DNA of 64,000 nucleotides from Agelaius tricolor (taxonomy: Eukaryota > Chordata > Aves > Passeriformes > Icteridae), in contig JALJCS010000056.1 of the NCBI GenBank assembly GCA_023055355.1, positions 2,293,814 to 2,357,813 of the forward strand, read 5' to 3'. The notes under the pieces are model-generated. The model saw nothing but the letters and a program-made list of their open reading frames with translations. It was not told the DNA's origin and made no database searches. A program made the translations under genes and the position numbers. Positions 45,641 through 59,268 of this stretch are shown here, piece by piece (the first letter of the stretch is position 1; every line of letters begins with the position of its first letter).

Positions 45641-46261
45641 AGGCATTTTTGGGGTTTTAAGCGTAATTTTTAGGGCAAAAATGCCCCGGAAAATGGCCCC
45701 AAAAAGAACAGAAAAAACCCATTAAAAAGGCCCAAAAAGGGCCAAAAAATGCCCAAAAAAATTCATTAAAAAATGCCCCCAAAATGTTAAAAACACTCGA
45801 AAAAATGCCAAAAAATGCCATAAAAAAGGTCCAAAAATGTCCCAAAAAATCCCACAATGCCTCAAAAAGAAGTCCAAAAAAGGGCAGAAAATGCCCTAAA
45901 AATGGCCCAAGAAACAGTCCAAAAAGAGCACAAAATGCCCCAAAAATGACCCCAAAAAGAACAAAAACAACCCTAAAAAAAGCCCAGAAAGGGTCCAAAA
46001 AAAGCTCAAAAAAAGGCTCAAAAATGCCTCAAAAACGTCTCAAAAATGCCCTAAAAATGCCCCAAAAATGCCCCCAAAAATGACCCCAAAAAGATCAAAA
46101 AAACCCTAAAAAAAGCCCCAAAAATGCCTCAAAAAATGCCCTAAAAATGTCCCAAAAATGCCCCCAAAAATGACCCCAAAAAGAACCAAAAAACCCCCAT
46201 TAAAAAGGCCCAAAAAGGGCCAAAAAAAGCTCAAAAAATGCCCCAAAAATGCCTCAAAAAT

Positions 46262-47095
46262 GCCCTAAAAATGCCCTAAAAAAGCCTCAAAAATGTCCCA
46301 AAAATGACCCCAAAAAGAACAAAAAAACCCCTAACAAAAGCCCAAAAAAGGGCTCTAAAAAGCCCCAAAAATGCCCTAAAAAAGGCCCAAAAATGCCCTA
46401 AAAATGGCCCAAAAATGTCCCAAAAATGACCCCAAAAAGACAAAAAAAAACCCCTAAAAAAAAGCCCAAAAGGGTCCAAAAAAGGCTCAAAAAATGCCTC
46501 AAAAATGCCTCAAAAAATGTTCAAAAAATGCCCTAAAAATGCCCTAAAAAGGCCCAAAAATGCCCCAAAAATGACCCCAAAAAGAACAAAAGAAAAACCT
46601 AAAAAAAAGCCCAAAAAGGGTCCAAAAAAGGGCTCAAAAATGCCCCAAAAATGCCCAAAAATGCCCTAAAAATGCCCTAAAAATGCCCTAAAAATGCCCT
46701 AAAAAAGGCCCAAAAATGACCCCAAAAAGAACAAAAAAATACCCTAAAAAAAGCCCAAAAAGGGTCCAAAAAAGGCTCAAAAATGCCTCAAAAATGCCCT
46801 AAAAATGCCCTAAAAAAGCCTCAAAAATGTCCCAAAAATGACCCCAAAAAGAACAAAAAAACCCCTAACAAAAGCCCAAAAAAGGGCTCTAAAAAGCCCC
46901 AAAAATGCCCTAAAAAAGGCCCAAAAATGCCCTAAAAATGGCCCAAAAATGTCCCAAAAATGACCCCAAAAAGACAAAAAAAAACCCCTAAAAAAAAGCC
47001 CAAAAGGGTCCAAAAAAGGCTCAAAAAATGCCTCAAAAATGCCTCAAAAAATGTTCAAAAAATGCCCTAAAAATGCCCTAAAAAGGCCCAAAAAT
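46262..47095. repeat. 534-bp tandem duplication in satellite
   Basis: The block at about 46262-46560 recurs at 46796-47095 with an offset of 534, including identical irregularities ('cccctaacaaaagccc'). Confidence 0.8.
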
Positions 47096-50000
47096 GTCCC
47101 AAAAATGACCCCAAAAAGACAAAAAAAACCCCCTAAAAAAAAGCCCAAAAGGGTCCAAAAAAGGGCTCAAAAATGCCCCAAAAATGCCCAAAAATGCCCT
47201 AAAAATGCCCTAAAAAAGGCCTAAAAATGTCCCAAAAATGACCCCAAAAAGAACAAAAAAAGTCCTAAAAAAGCTCAAAAAGGGTCCAAAAAAAGACTCA
47301 AAAAATGCCTCAAAAATGCCCTAAAAATGCCTCAAAAATGCCCCAAAAATGCCCTAAAAATGCCCTAAAAAAGGCCCAAAAATGTCCCAAAAATGACCCC
47401 AAAAAGAACAAAAAAAGCCCTAAAAAAGCCCAAAAAGGGCTCAAAAAAGGGCTCAAAATGCCCCAAAAAAGGTCAAAATTTCCCCCAAAATTCTTGAAAA
47501 ATGCCATAAAAAATTCCCAAAAATTTCCCCAAAAAATTCTCCAGAAAAATCCCCAAAAGTTGCCAAAAAATCCCCAAGAAAATCTAAAAAAGAATCCCCC
47601 AAAAATCCCCAAAAAACCTAAAAAATTCTGCCAAAAATCCCCCAAAAATCTTGAAAAATTCCCCAAAAATTCCCAAAAAATCCCCCAAAAATTCCCCAAA
47701 AAGCCCTCAAAAAATCGCCAAAAATCCGAAAAAAATTCCCCAAAAATTCCAAAAAAATCTCCAAAAATTCCTCAAAAAATCCTAAAAAAAAAAATCTCAG
47801 AAAATCCCCAAAATCCCCAAAAATTCCCCCAAATTTTTGACAAAATCCCCTAAAAAAAGGCCCAGAAAGTCCCCAAAAGTCCCCCCAATCCTCAAAAATT
47901 CCCCCCAAAATCCCCAAAAAAACCCCCCAAAAATCCCCAAAAAATCCCCCCAAAATCCCCCAAAATCCCCCAAAATTCCCCAAAAATTCCCCAAAAAATC
48001 CCCAAAAATTCCTTGAAAAATCCCCCAAAAATCGCCCAAAACCCCTCAAAAAATCCCCAAAAATCCCAGAAAATTTCCCCAAAGAATCCCAAAAAATCCC
48101 CCCAAAATCCCCCAAAATTCCCAAAAAAATCCCCCAAATCCCCCAGAATTCCAAAAATATCCCCCCGAAAAAATCCCCAAAAAATCCCCCAAAAAATCTC
48201 CAGAAAATCCCCCAAAAATTCCCCAAAATCTCCCAAAAATCCCCCAAAAATCCTGAAAAAATTCCCCCAAAATTTTCAAAAAATCTCCAAAAAATTCTGA
48301 AAAAAATCTCCAAAAAATGCCCAAAAAAGCCCAAAAATCCCCCAAAAAATCTCCAAAAATTCCCTAAAAAAGACCCCAAAATCCCCAAAAATTTCTCAGA
48401 AAAAAACCCTAAAGAAACCCAAAAATTCCCCCAAAAATTCCCCAAAAATGGCAAAAAACCGCCCAAAAAATCCCCCCAAAAATCAGAAAACACCCCCAAA
48501 AAAGACCCAAAAATTCCCCAAAAAATCCTGAAAAAATCCCCCCAAAATCCCCACATTTTTCATAAATTCCAACCCAAAAAATCCCCAAAATTCTCAAAAA
48601 TTTCCCCAAAAATTTCCCCAAAAATTCCAAAAAATTCCTTTAAAAATACCCCAAAAGGGTCCAAAAAAAGCTCAAAAATGCCCCAAAAATGCCTCAAAAA
48701 TGCCTCAAAAAATGCCCTAAAAATGCCCTAAAAATGCCCTAAAAAGGCCCCAAAATGACCCCAAAAAGAACAAAAAAAGCCCTAAAAAAAGCCCAAGAAG
48801 GGTCCAAAAAAGGGCTCAAAAATGCCCCAAAAATGCCCAAAAATGCCCTAAAAATGCCCTAAAAAGGCCTCAAAAATGTCCCAAAAATGACCCCAAAAAG
48901 AACAAAAAAACCCCTAACAAAAGCCCAAAAAAGGGCTCTAAAAAGCCCCAAAAATGCCCTAAAAATGGCCCAAAAATGTCCCAAAAATGACCCCAAAAAG
49001 AACAAAAAAAAAGCCCTAGAAAAAGCCCAAAAAGGGCTCAAAAAAGGGCTCAAAATGCCCCAAAAAAGGTCAAAATTTCCCCCAAAATTCTTGAAAAATG
49101 CAATAAAAAATTCCCAAAAAATTCCCCAAAAAATTCTCCAGAAAAATCCCCCAAAATTCCCCAAATATTTTCATTAAATCCCCTAAAAAAAGACCCAAAA
49201 AAGACCCAAAAAATCTCCAAATAACCCCAAAAATTCCCAAAAAATCCCCAAAAAATCTCAAAAAATCCCCAAAAAATCCCGAAAAATTCCCCAAAAAATC
49301 TCAAAAAAATCCCCCCAAAATTCCCCCTAAAAATTCACAAAAAATCCCCAAAACTCCCAAAAATGCCCCCAAAAATCCCAAAAATTCCCAAAAAATCCCA
49401 AAAAAGTTCCTCCAAAAATTTCCCCAAACTTCCCGAAAATTCCCCCCCAAAAAACCCCAAAAATTCCCCAAAAAATTGCCAAAAAAACCCCTCAAAAATC
49501 CCCCAAAATCCTCAAAAATTCCCCCCAAATCCCCTGAAAAAATCCCAAAAAATCCCCCCAAGAAATCTCCAAAAAATTCCCCAAAATCCCCCAAAAATTC
49601 CCCAAAAATCCCAAAAAATTTCCCCAAAAATCCCAAAAAATTCCCTCAAAAATTCCCCAAAAAAATTCCCCCAAATCCGAAAAAATGCCAAAATTTCCCC
49701 CAAAATTCCCAAAAAATTTTCAAAAAATCCCCAAAAATCCCCCGATAATCGCCCCAAAATAACCAAAAGATCCCCAAAAAATCCCCAAAAATTGCCAAAA
49801 ATCCCCCAAAAATTCCCCCAAAAATCCCCAAAAATTCCCAAAAATTCCAAAAAATTCCCCCAAAAATTTCCCAAAAAAATCCCCAAAAATTCCCAAGAAA
49901 TCCTAAAAAATCCCAAAAATCCCCCAAAAAATCCCTAAAAAATTGCAAAAAAATCCTAAAAAAATTCCCAAAAAATTCCCAAAAATTCCCCAAAAATCCC

Positions 50001-50559
50001 CAAAAAAATCCCAAAAATTCCCCAAAAAATCCTAAAAAATTCCCCCAATAATTTCAAAAAATCCCCCAAAAATTCCCCCAAAAATTCTGAAAAAATCCCC
50101 CAAAAATTCCCCAAAAAATCCCCAAAAAATTCCCCAAAAAATCCCCAAAAAATCCCCAAAAATTGCAAAAAAATTCCCAAAAATTCCCCAAAAAATCCCC
50201 AAAATTCCCTCAAAAAATCCCCCCCAAAATCCCCAAAAATTCAGAAAAAAATCCCCCAAAATTAAAAATAATCACAAAAATTTACAAAAAATTCCAAAAA
50301 ATTTCCCAGAACTTCTTCAAAAAATGCCCCCAAAAAATAAAAAAACCCCAAAATTTCCACAGAAAATCCCCCAAAAATTCCCAAAAGAATCCCCAAAAAA
50401 TCCCCATAAAATCCCAAAAATTCCACCAAAAATCCCAAAAAATTCTCCAAAAATCCCCCAAAAAATCTCAAAAAAATCCCCCAAAAATTCCCCCTAAAAA
50501 TTCACAAAAAATCCCCAGAACTCCCAAAAATCCCAAAAAATCCCCAAAAATTCCCCCAA

Positions 50560-51670
50560 AAAATTCCCCCAAAATTTTCATAAAAGCCCCTAAAAAAAGA
50601 CCCAAAAATTCCCCAAAAATTCCCAAAAAATTCCCAAAAATTCCCAGAAAAATTCTCCAAAAAATCCCCAAAAATCCCCAAAATCTCCCAAAAAATCCCC
50701 GAAAATTTTCAAAAATTCCCCTAAAAAAAGACCCAAAATTCCTAAAAAAATCCCCAAAAAGTCCCAAAAAATCCGCAGAAATTCCCAAAAAATTCCACAA
50801 AAACTCCCCCAAAAATTCTCAAAAAATTCCCCAAAAATCCCCCCCAAAAAACCCCAAAAATCCTGAAAAAATCCCCCAAAAATCCCAAAAAATCTCTAAA
50901 AAATCCCCCCAAAAATCCTCAAAAAATCCCAAAAATTACACAAAAATTCCCGAAAAAATCTCAAAAAAATCCCAACCCCCCCCCCCAAAAATAACCCCAA
51001 AAAATCTCCAAAAATTCCCAAAAAATCCCCAAAAATTCCAGAAAAATTCCCCAAAAATCTGCAAAAAATTCCCTAAAAATTCCCAAAAATCTCAAATAGT
51101 TCCCCAAAAAATTCCCAAAAACTTCCCCCAAAATCCCCAAAAAATTCCTGAAAATTCCCAGAGAATCTCCCAAAAATCTCCCAAAATTCCCATAAAAATT
51201 CCCCCCAAAAAAAACCCCAAAATATCCCCCCAAAAACCCCTAAAAAATCCCCAAAAAATCTTCAAAAAATTCTCAAAAAATTCCCAAAAATCCCCCAAAA
51301 TATCCCCTCAAAAAACCCAAAAATCCCCGAAAAATTCCCCAAAAAATCTTCAAAAAATCCCCAAAAAATCTTCAAAAAATCCCCAAAAAATCGCAAAAAA
51401 ATCGGAAAAAAATTCCAAAAAATTCCCCAAAATTCCCCCAATAATTCCCCCAAAAATCACCAATAAAGTCCCAAAAATTCCCAAAAAAACCCAAAAAATC
51501 CCCCCCAAAAATTCCCAAAAAATCCCCAAAAATCTCCCAAAATTCCTAAGAAATCTCAAAAAGCCCCAAAAAATCCGAAAAAAATTTCTGGAAGAATCCC
51601 AAAAAAATCCTGAAAAAAATCTCTAAAAAATCCCCAAAAAATCGCCCAAAAATCCGAAAAAAAATCCCAA
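50560..51670. repeat. Satellite duplication block X, copy 1
   Basis: About 1.1 kb that recurs at 58158-59268, offset 7,598 (7,597 in part), with shared rare variants such as 'cccccccccaaaaataac' and 'caaatagttcc'. Confidence 0.8.
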
Positions 51671-51769
51671 AAATTCCCCAAAAAATCCTAAAAATTTCCC
51701 CAAAAAATTCTGAAAAAACCCCCCAAAAAATCCCCCCCCAAAAATTTCCAAAAATTCCCAAAAAATCCT

Positions 51770-53690
51770 CAAAAAATCCCAAAAAATTCCCCTGAAAATC
51801 GCCCAAAAATCCGAAAAAAAATCCCAAAAATTCCCCAAAAAATCCTAAAATATTCCCCAAAAAATTTCAAAAAATCCCCAAAAAATTCCCCCAAAATCGG
51901 CAAAAAAATCCCCAAAAATTCCCAAAAATTCCCCAAAAAATTCCCAAAAATTCTCCAAAAAATCCCCAAAAAATTCCCCAAAAAATCCCCAAAATTCCCC
52001 AAAAAATTCTGAAAAATTCCCCAAAAATTCCCAAAAAATTCCCAAAAAATCCCCAAAAATCCCCCCAAAATTTCCCCAAAATTTCAAAAAAAATCCCCAA
52101 AAAATCCCAAAAATCCCAAAAAATCCCCATGAAAGATTTTTTGGATTTTTTTGGGGATTTTTTGGGAAATTTTTTGGGAACTTTTGGGGAATTTTTGGGG
52201 AAATTTTGAGATTTTTTTTCGGAATTTTGGGCAATTTTTTGGGGATTTTTGTGGATTTTTGGGGGATTTTTGGAGAATTTTTTTGGAATTTTGGGGGATT
52301 TTTGGGGGATTTTTTAGGGGAATTTTTGGGGACTTTTTGGGGATTTTTGGGGGGATTTTTAGGAATTTTTGGGGATATTTTGGGGATATTTTGGAGATTT
52401 TTTGGAATTTTTTTGGGGATTTTTTGGGGAATTTTGGGGATTTTTTTCGGATTTTTTTCGATTTTTTGGGGATTTTTTGCAGAGTTTTTCAGGATTTTTT
52501 TGGGGGATTTTTTGGAATTTTTTTCGGATTTTTGGGGGATTTTTTGGGGAATTTTGGGGGATTTTTTAGGGATTTTTTTGGAATTTATTGAGACGTTTTT
52601 GGGGATTTTTTGGAGATTTTTTTGGGATTTTTGGAGACTTTTTGGGTCTTTTTTTAGGGGATTTTATGAAAATTTTGGGGGAATTTTTTCAGAATTTTTG
52701 GGGAATTTTGGGGGATTTTGGGGGATTTTTTAGGGATTTTTTTGAGGATTATTTTGGGAATTTTTGGAATTTTTTGGGGAAATTTTGGGGAATTTGGGGG
52801 GGATTTTTGGGGATTTTTGGTGGAATTTTTGGGGATTTTTTGGCAATTTTGGGGGGATTTTTGGGGATTTTTTGGGGGATTTTTGGGGAGTTTTTGGGGA
52901 TTTTTTGAGGAATTTTGGGAAAATTTTTGGGGATTTTTCAGGGATGTTAAAAAAAAAAAAAGAATCCCCCAAAATTCCCCATAGAATCCCAAAATATCCC
53001 TAAAAATTCTAAAAAAAAAATCCCCCCAAAATTCCCCAAAATAAGCAAAAAATCCCCCCCAAAAAACACAAAAAAATCCCCAAAATTCCCCAAAAAATCC
53101 CCAAAATTCCCCAAAAAATCCTAAAAAAATTCCCCAAAAAATTCTGAAAAAATCGCAAAAAATTCCCCAAAAATCTCAAAAAAAATCCCCAAAAATCCCC
53201 CAAAAATCCCCCCAAAATTCCCAAAAAAAAATCCCCAAAAAACCCCCAAAAATCCTCAAAAAATCCCAAAAAATTCCCCTAAAAATCGCCCAAAATCCGA
53301 AAAAAAATCCCAAAAATTCCCAAAAAAATCCTAAAAAATTCCCCAAAAATTCGGAAAAAATCCCCCAAAAATCCTCAAAAAATCCCAAAAAATTCCCAAA
53401 AAAATTCCCCAAAAAATCTGCAAAAAAATCCCATAAATTCCCAAAAATCTCAAAAAAGTTCCCCAAAAACTTCCCAAAAAATCCCCAAAAATTTCAAAAA
53501 ATCCCCCAAAAATTCCCCAAAAATCTGCAAAAAAAATCCCCCAAAATTCCCCTGAATTCCCCAAAAATTCCCAAAAAATTCCCCCAAAAATCGCCCAAAA
53601 ATCCGAAAAAAAATCCAGAAAAATCCCCAAAAAATTCATAAAAAATTCCCAAAAAATTTCAAAAAATCCCAAAAAAATTCCCCAAAAATC
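51770..53690. repeat. Satellite duplication block Y, copy 1
   Basis: About 1.9 kb that recurs at 55382-57320, offset 3,612 rising to 3,632 after a short insertion near 56720. It contains the inverted segment 52131-52950. Confidence 0.82.
52131..52950. repeat. Inverted satellite segment, copy 1
   Basis: Here the plus strand switches from C/A-rich to G/T-rich (ggggatttttt units) and back. Left junction 'atgaaagattttttgg', right junction 'cagggatgttaaaaaa'. Confidence 0.92.
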
Positions 53691-55381
53691 TGCAAAAAAA
53701 TCCTCAAAAAATCCCAAAAAATCCCCAAAAAATCCCAAAAAAATTCCCCCTAAAAATTCACAAAAAATCCCCAAAACTCCCAAAAATGCCCCCAAAAATC
53801 CCAAAAATTCCCAAAAATTCCCCAAAAAATCCCCAAAAATTCCCCCCAAAAATTCCCCCAAAATTTTCATAAAAGCCCCTAAAAAAAGACCCAAAAATTC
53901 CCCAAAAATTCCCCAAAAATTCCCCCAAAAATTCAAAAAATCTCCAAAAAACCGCCCAAAAATCCCAAAAATTCCCCAAAAATTCCCTAAAAAATTCTGA
54001 AAAATATCCCCAAAAATGCCCCAAAATTCCCCCCAAAAATCCCCAAAAAATCCCAAAAATTCCCCAAAAAATCCCCCAAAATTTCCAAAAAATCTCCAAA
54101 AAATACTCCTTAAATATCCCCAAAAATCCCCAAAATATTTTCCAAAAAATCCCCAAAAATTCTGAAAAAATCCCCAAAAAATCCCGAAAAATTCCCAAAA
54201 AATCCCCCAAAAATCCCAGAAAATCCCCCAAAAATCCCCCAAAAAATCCCCAAAAAATCCGAAAAAAATTTCCAAAAAATCCCAAAAAAATCCTGAAAAA
54301 CTCTGCAAAAAATCCCCAAAAAATCGAAAAAAATCCGAAAAAAATCCCAAAAATTCCCCAAAAAATCCCCCCAAAATCTCCAAAAAATCTCCAAAATATC
54401 CCCAAAATATCCCCAAAAATTCCTAAAAATCCCCCCAAAAATCCCCAAAAAGTCCCCAAAAATTCCCTTAAAAAATCCCGAAAAATCCCAACAATTCTGC
54501 AAAAAATCACCAAAAATTCCTTTAAAAATTCCCAAAAAAATCCTAAAAAATTCCCCAAAAATTCTGAAAAAATCTGCAAAAAAATCCCCCCAAAATTCCC
54601 AAAAAAATCCTAAAAAATTCCCCAAAAATTCTGAAAAATCTGCAAAAAAATTCCCAAAAATTCCCCAAAAAATCCTAAAAAATTCTTCAAAAAATTCTGA
54701 AAAAATCCCCAAAAAATTCCCCTAAATTCCCCAAAAAATCCCAAAAAATTCCCCAAAAAATCCTAAAAAATTCCCCAAAAAATTCCCCAAAAATCTGCAA
54801 AAAAATCCTCAAAAAAATCCCAAAAATTCCCAAAAAATCCCTAAAAAATTCCCCCAAAAATTCTGAAAAAATCCCCAAAAAATTCCCCAAAAAATTCCCA
54901 AAAATTCCCCAAAAAATCCCCAAAAATTCCCAAAAATTCCCCAAAAAATCCCCAAAAATTGCAAAAAAATTGCAAAAAAATCCCCCAAAAATTCCCAAAA
55001 AAATCCCCAAAAATTCCCCAAAAATTCCCCAAAATTCCCCCAAAAAAATCCCAAAAATTCCCCAAAAAATCCTAAAAAATTCCCCCAATAATTCCAAAAA
55101 ATCCCCAAAAAATTCCCCCAAAAATTCTGAAAAAATCCCCAAAAAATTCCCCAAAAAATCCTAAAAAATTCCCCAAAAAATTCCCAAAAAATCCTAAAAA
55201 ATCGCCCAAAAATCTGAAAAAAATCCCCAAAAGTTCCCCAAAAAATCCTAAAAAAATCCCCCCAAAATCCCCCCCAAAATTCCCCAAAAGTCTGCAAAAA
55301 AATCCCCAAAAATTTCCCAAAAATTCCCCCCAAAATCCCAAAAATTCTCCAAAAAATTTTCAAAAATTCCCAAAAAATCCT

Positions 55382-57320
55382 CAAAAAATCCCAAAAAATT
55401 CCCCTGAAAATCGCCCAAAAATCCGAAAAAAAATCCCAAAAATTCCCCAAAAAATCCTAAAATATTCCCCAAAAAATTTCAAAACATCCCCAAAAAATTC
55501 CCCAAAAATCGGCAAAAAAATCCCCAAAAATTCCCAAAAATTCCCCAAAAAATTCCCAAAAATTCTCCAAAAAATCCCCAAAAAATTCCCCAAAAAATCC
55601 CCAAAATTCCCCAAAAAATTCTGAAAAATTCCCCAAAAATTCCCAAAAAATTCCCAAAAAATCCCCAAAAATCCCCCCAAAATTTCCCCAAAATTTCAAA
55701 AAAAATCCCCAAAAAATCCCAAAAATCCCAAAAAATCCCCATGAAAGATTTTTTGGAATTTTTTGGGGATTTTTTGGGAAATTTTTTGGGAACTTTTGGG
55801 GAATTTTTGGGGAAATTTTGAGATTTTTTTCGGAATTTTGGGCAATTTTTTGGGGATTTTTGTGGATTTTTGGGGGATTTTTGGAGAATTTTTTTGGAAT
55901 TTTGGGGGATTTTGGGGGGATTTTTAGGGGAATTTTTGGGGACTTTTTGGGGATTTTTTTGGGGGGATTTTTAGGAATTTTTGGGGATATTTTGGGGATA
56001 TTTTGGAGATTTTTTGGAATTTTTTTGGGGATTTTTTGGGGAATTTTGGGGATTTTTTTCGGATTTTTTTCGATTTTTTGGGGATTTTTTGCAGAGTTTT
56101 TCAGGATTTTTTTGGGGGATTTTTTGGAATTTTTTTCGGATTTTTGGGGGATTTTTTGGGGAATTTTGGGGGATTTTTTAGGGATTTTTTTGGAATTTAT
56201 TGAGACGTTTTTGGGGATTTTTTGGAGATTTTTTTGGGATTTTTGGAGACTTTTTGGGTCTTTTTTTAGGGGATTTTATGAAAATTTTGGGGAAATTTTT
56301 TCAGAATTTTTGGGGAATTTTGGGGGATTTTGGGGGATTTTTTAGGGATTTTTTTGAGGATTATTTTGGGAATTTTTGGAATTTTTTGGGGAAATTTTGG
56401 GGAATTTGGGGGGGATTTTTGGGGATTTTCGGTGGAATTTTTGGGGATTTTTTGGCAATTTTGGGGGATTTTTGGGGATTTTTTGGGGGATTTTTGGGGA
56501 GTTTTTTGGGATTTTTTGGAGGTTTTTGGGGAAATTTTTGGGGATTTTTCAGGGATGTTAAAAAAAAAAAAAGAATCCCCCAAAATTCCCCATAGAATCC
56601 CAAAATATCCCTAAAAATTCTAAAAAAAAAATCCCCCCAAAATTCCCCAAAATAAGCAAAAAATCCCCCCCAAAAAACACAAAAAAATCCCCAAAATTCC
56701 CCAAAAAATCCCCAAAATTCCCCAAAAAATCCCAAAAATTCCCCAAAAAATCCTAAAAAAATTCCCCAAAAAATTCTGAAAAAATCGCAAAAAATTCCCC
56801 AAAAATCTCAAAAAAAATCCCCAAAAATCCCCCAAAAATCCCCCCAAAATTCCCAAAAAAAAATCCCCAAAAAACCCCCAAAAATCCTCAAAAAATCCCA
56901 AAAAATTCCCCTAAAAATCGCCCAAAATCCGAAAAAAAATCCCAAAAATTCCCAAAAAAATCCTAAAAAATTCCCCAAAAATTCGGAAAAAATCCCCCAA
57001 AAATCCTCAAAAAATCCCAAAAAATTCCCAAAAAAATTCCCCAAAAAATCTGCAAAAAAATCCCATAAATTCCCAAAAATCTCAAAAAAGTTCCCCAAAA
57101 ACTTCCCAAAAAATCCCCAAAAATTTCAAAAAATCCCCCAAAAATTCCCCAAAAATCTGCAAAAAAAATCCCCCAAAATTCCCCTGAATTCCCCAAAAAT
57201 TCCCAAAAAATTCCCCCAAAAATCGCCCAAAAATCCGAAAAAAAATCCAGAAAAATCCCCAAAAAATTCATAAAACATTCCCAAAAAATTTCAAAAAATC
57301 CCCAAAAAATTCCCCAAAAA
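55382..57320. repeat. Satellite duplication block Y, copy 2
   Basis: Second copy of 51770-53690, including the same inverted core and both junction sequences. Confidence 0.82.
55743..56562. repeat. Inverted satellite segment, copy 2
   Basis: G/T-rich strand switch with the same left and right junctions as copy 1, so it was duplicated after the inversion formed. Confidence 0.92.
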
Positions 57321-58157
57321 TCTGCAAAAAAATCCTCAAAAAATCCCAAAAATCCCCAAAAAATCCCCAAAAAATCCTGAAAAACTCTGCAAAAAATCCC
57401 CAAAAAATCGAAAAAAAATCCGAAAAAAATCCCCAAAATTCCCAAAAAAATCCCCCAAAAAATCTCCAAAAAATCTCCAAAATATCCCCAAAATATCCCC
57501 AAAAATTCCTAAAAATCCCCCCAAAAATCCCCAAAAAGTCCCCAAAAATTCCCCTAAAAAATCCCGAAAAATCCCAACAATTCTGCAAAAAATCACCAAA
57601 AATTCCTTTAAAAAATCCCAAAAAATTTCCAAAAAATTTCCAAAAAATTCCACAAAAATCTGCAAAAAAATCCCCCCAAAATTCCCAAAAAAATCCTAAA
57701 AAATTCCCCAAAAATTCTGAAAAAATCTGCAAAAAAATCCCCAAAAATTCCCCAAAAATCCCCCAAAAATCCGAAAAAAATTCCAAAAAAAATCCCAAAA
57801 ATTCCCCAAAAAATCCTAAAAAATTCCCCCAATAATTTCAAAAAATCCCCAAAAAATTCCCAAAAATTCCCCAAAAAATCCCTAAAAATTCCCCCAAAAA
57901 TCGCCCAAAAATCCGAAAAAAAATCCAGAAAAATCCCCAAAAAATTCATAAAAAATTCCCAAAAAATTTCAAAAAATCCCCAAAAAATTCCCCAAAAATC
58001 TGCAAAAAAATCCCCAAAAAATCCCAAAAATCCCCAAAAAATCCCCAAAAAATTCCCCCTAAAAATTCACAAAAAATCCCCAAAACTCCCAAAAATGCCC
58101 CCAAAAATCCCAAAAATTCCCAAAAATTCCCCAAAAAATCCCCAAAAATTCCCCCAA

Positions 58158-59268
58158 AAAATTCCCCCAAAATTTTCATAAAAGCCCCTAAAAAAAGACC
58201 CAAAAATTCCCCAAAAATTCCCAAAAAATTCCCAAAAATTCCCAGAAAAATTCTCCAAAAAATCCCCAAAAATCCCCAAAATCTCCCAAAAAATCCCCGA
58301 AAATTTTCAAAAATTCCCCTAAAAAAAGACCCAAAATTCCTAAAAAAATCCCCAAAAAGTCCCAAAAAATCCGCAGAAATTCCCAAAAAATTCCACAAAA
58401 ACTCCCCCAAAAATTCTCAAAAAATTCCCCAAAAATCCCCCCCAAAAAACCCCAAAAATCCTGAAAAAATCCCCCAAAAATCCCAAAAAATCTCTAAAAA
58501 ATCCCCCCAAAAATCCTCAAAAAATCCCAAAAATTACACAAAAATTCCCGAAAAAATCTCAAAAAAATCCCAAACCCCCCCCCAAAAATAACCCCAAAAA
58601 ATCTCCAAAAATTCCCAAAAAATCCCCAAAAATTCCAGAAAAATTCCCCAAAAATCTGCAAAAAATTCCCTAAAAATTCCCAAAAATCTCAAATAGTTCC
58701 CCAAAAAATTCCCAAAAACTTCCCCCAAAATCCCCAAAAAATTCCTGAAAATTCCCAGAGAATCTCCCAAAAATCTCCCAAAATTCCCATAAAAATTCCC
58801 CCCAAAAAAACCCCCAAAATATCCCCCCAAAAACCCCTAAAAAATCCCCAAAAAATCTTCAAAAAATTCTCAAAAAATTCCCAAAAATCCCCCAAAATAT
58901 CCCCTCAAAAAACCCAAAAATCCCCGAAAAATTCCCCAAAAAATCCCGCAAAAAATCCCCCAAAAATCTTCAAAAAATCCCCAAAAAATCGCAAAAAAAT
59001 CGGAAAAAAATTCCAAAAAATTCCCCAAAATTCCCCCAATAATTCCCCCAAAAATCACCAATAAAGTCCCAAAAATTCCCAAAAAAACCCAAAAAATCCC
59101 CCCCAAAAATTCCCAAAAAATCCCCAAAAATCTCCCAAAATTCCTAAGAAATCTCAAAAAGCCCCAAAAAATCCGAAAAAAATTTCTGGAAGAATCCCAA
59201 AAAAATCCTGAAAAAAATCTCTAAAAAATCCCCAAAAAATCGCCCAAAAATCCGAAAAAAAATCCCAA
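58158..59268. repeat. Satellite duplication block X, copy 2
   Basis: Second copy of 50560-51670. It carries small differences, for example a shorter C-run at about 58576. Confidence 0.8.

Noticed and set aside
50163..51626. 487-codon plus-strand frame in the satellite
   Set aside because: It translates only to Lys/Pro/Asn-rich repeat sequence, has no domain, promoter or splice context, and exists because the repeat unit lacks stops.
53331..54416. 361-codon minus-strand frame rich in Gly/Phe/Trp/Ile
   Set aside because: Membrane-protein-like appearance is an artefact of translating GGGGATTTTT units; similar frames occur throughout both strands.
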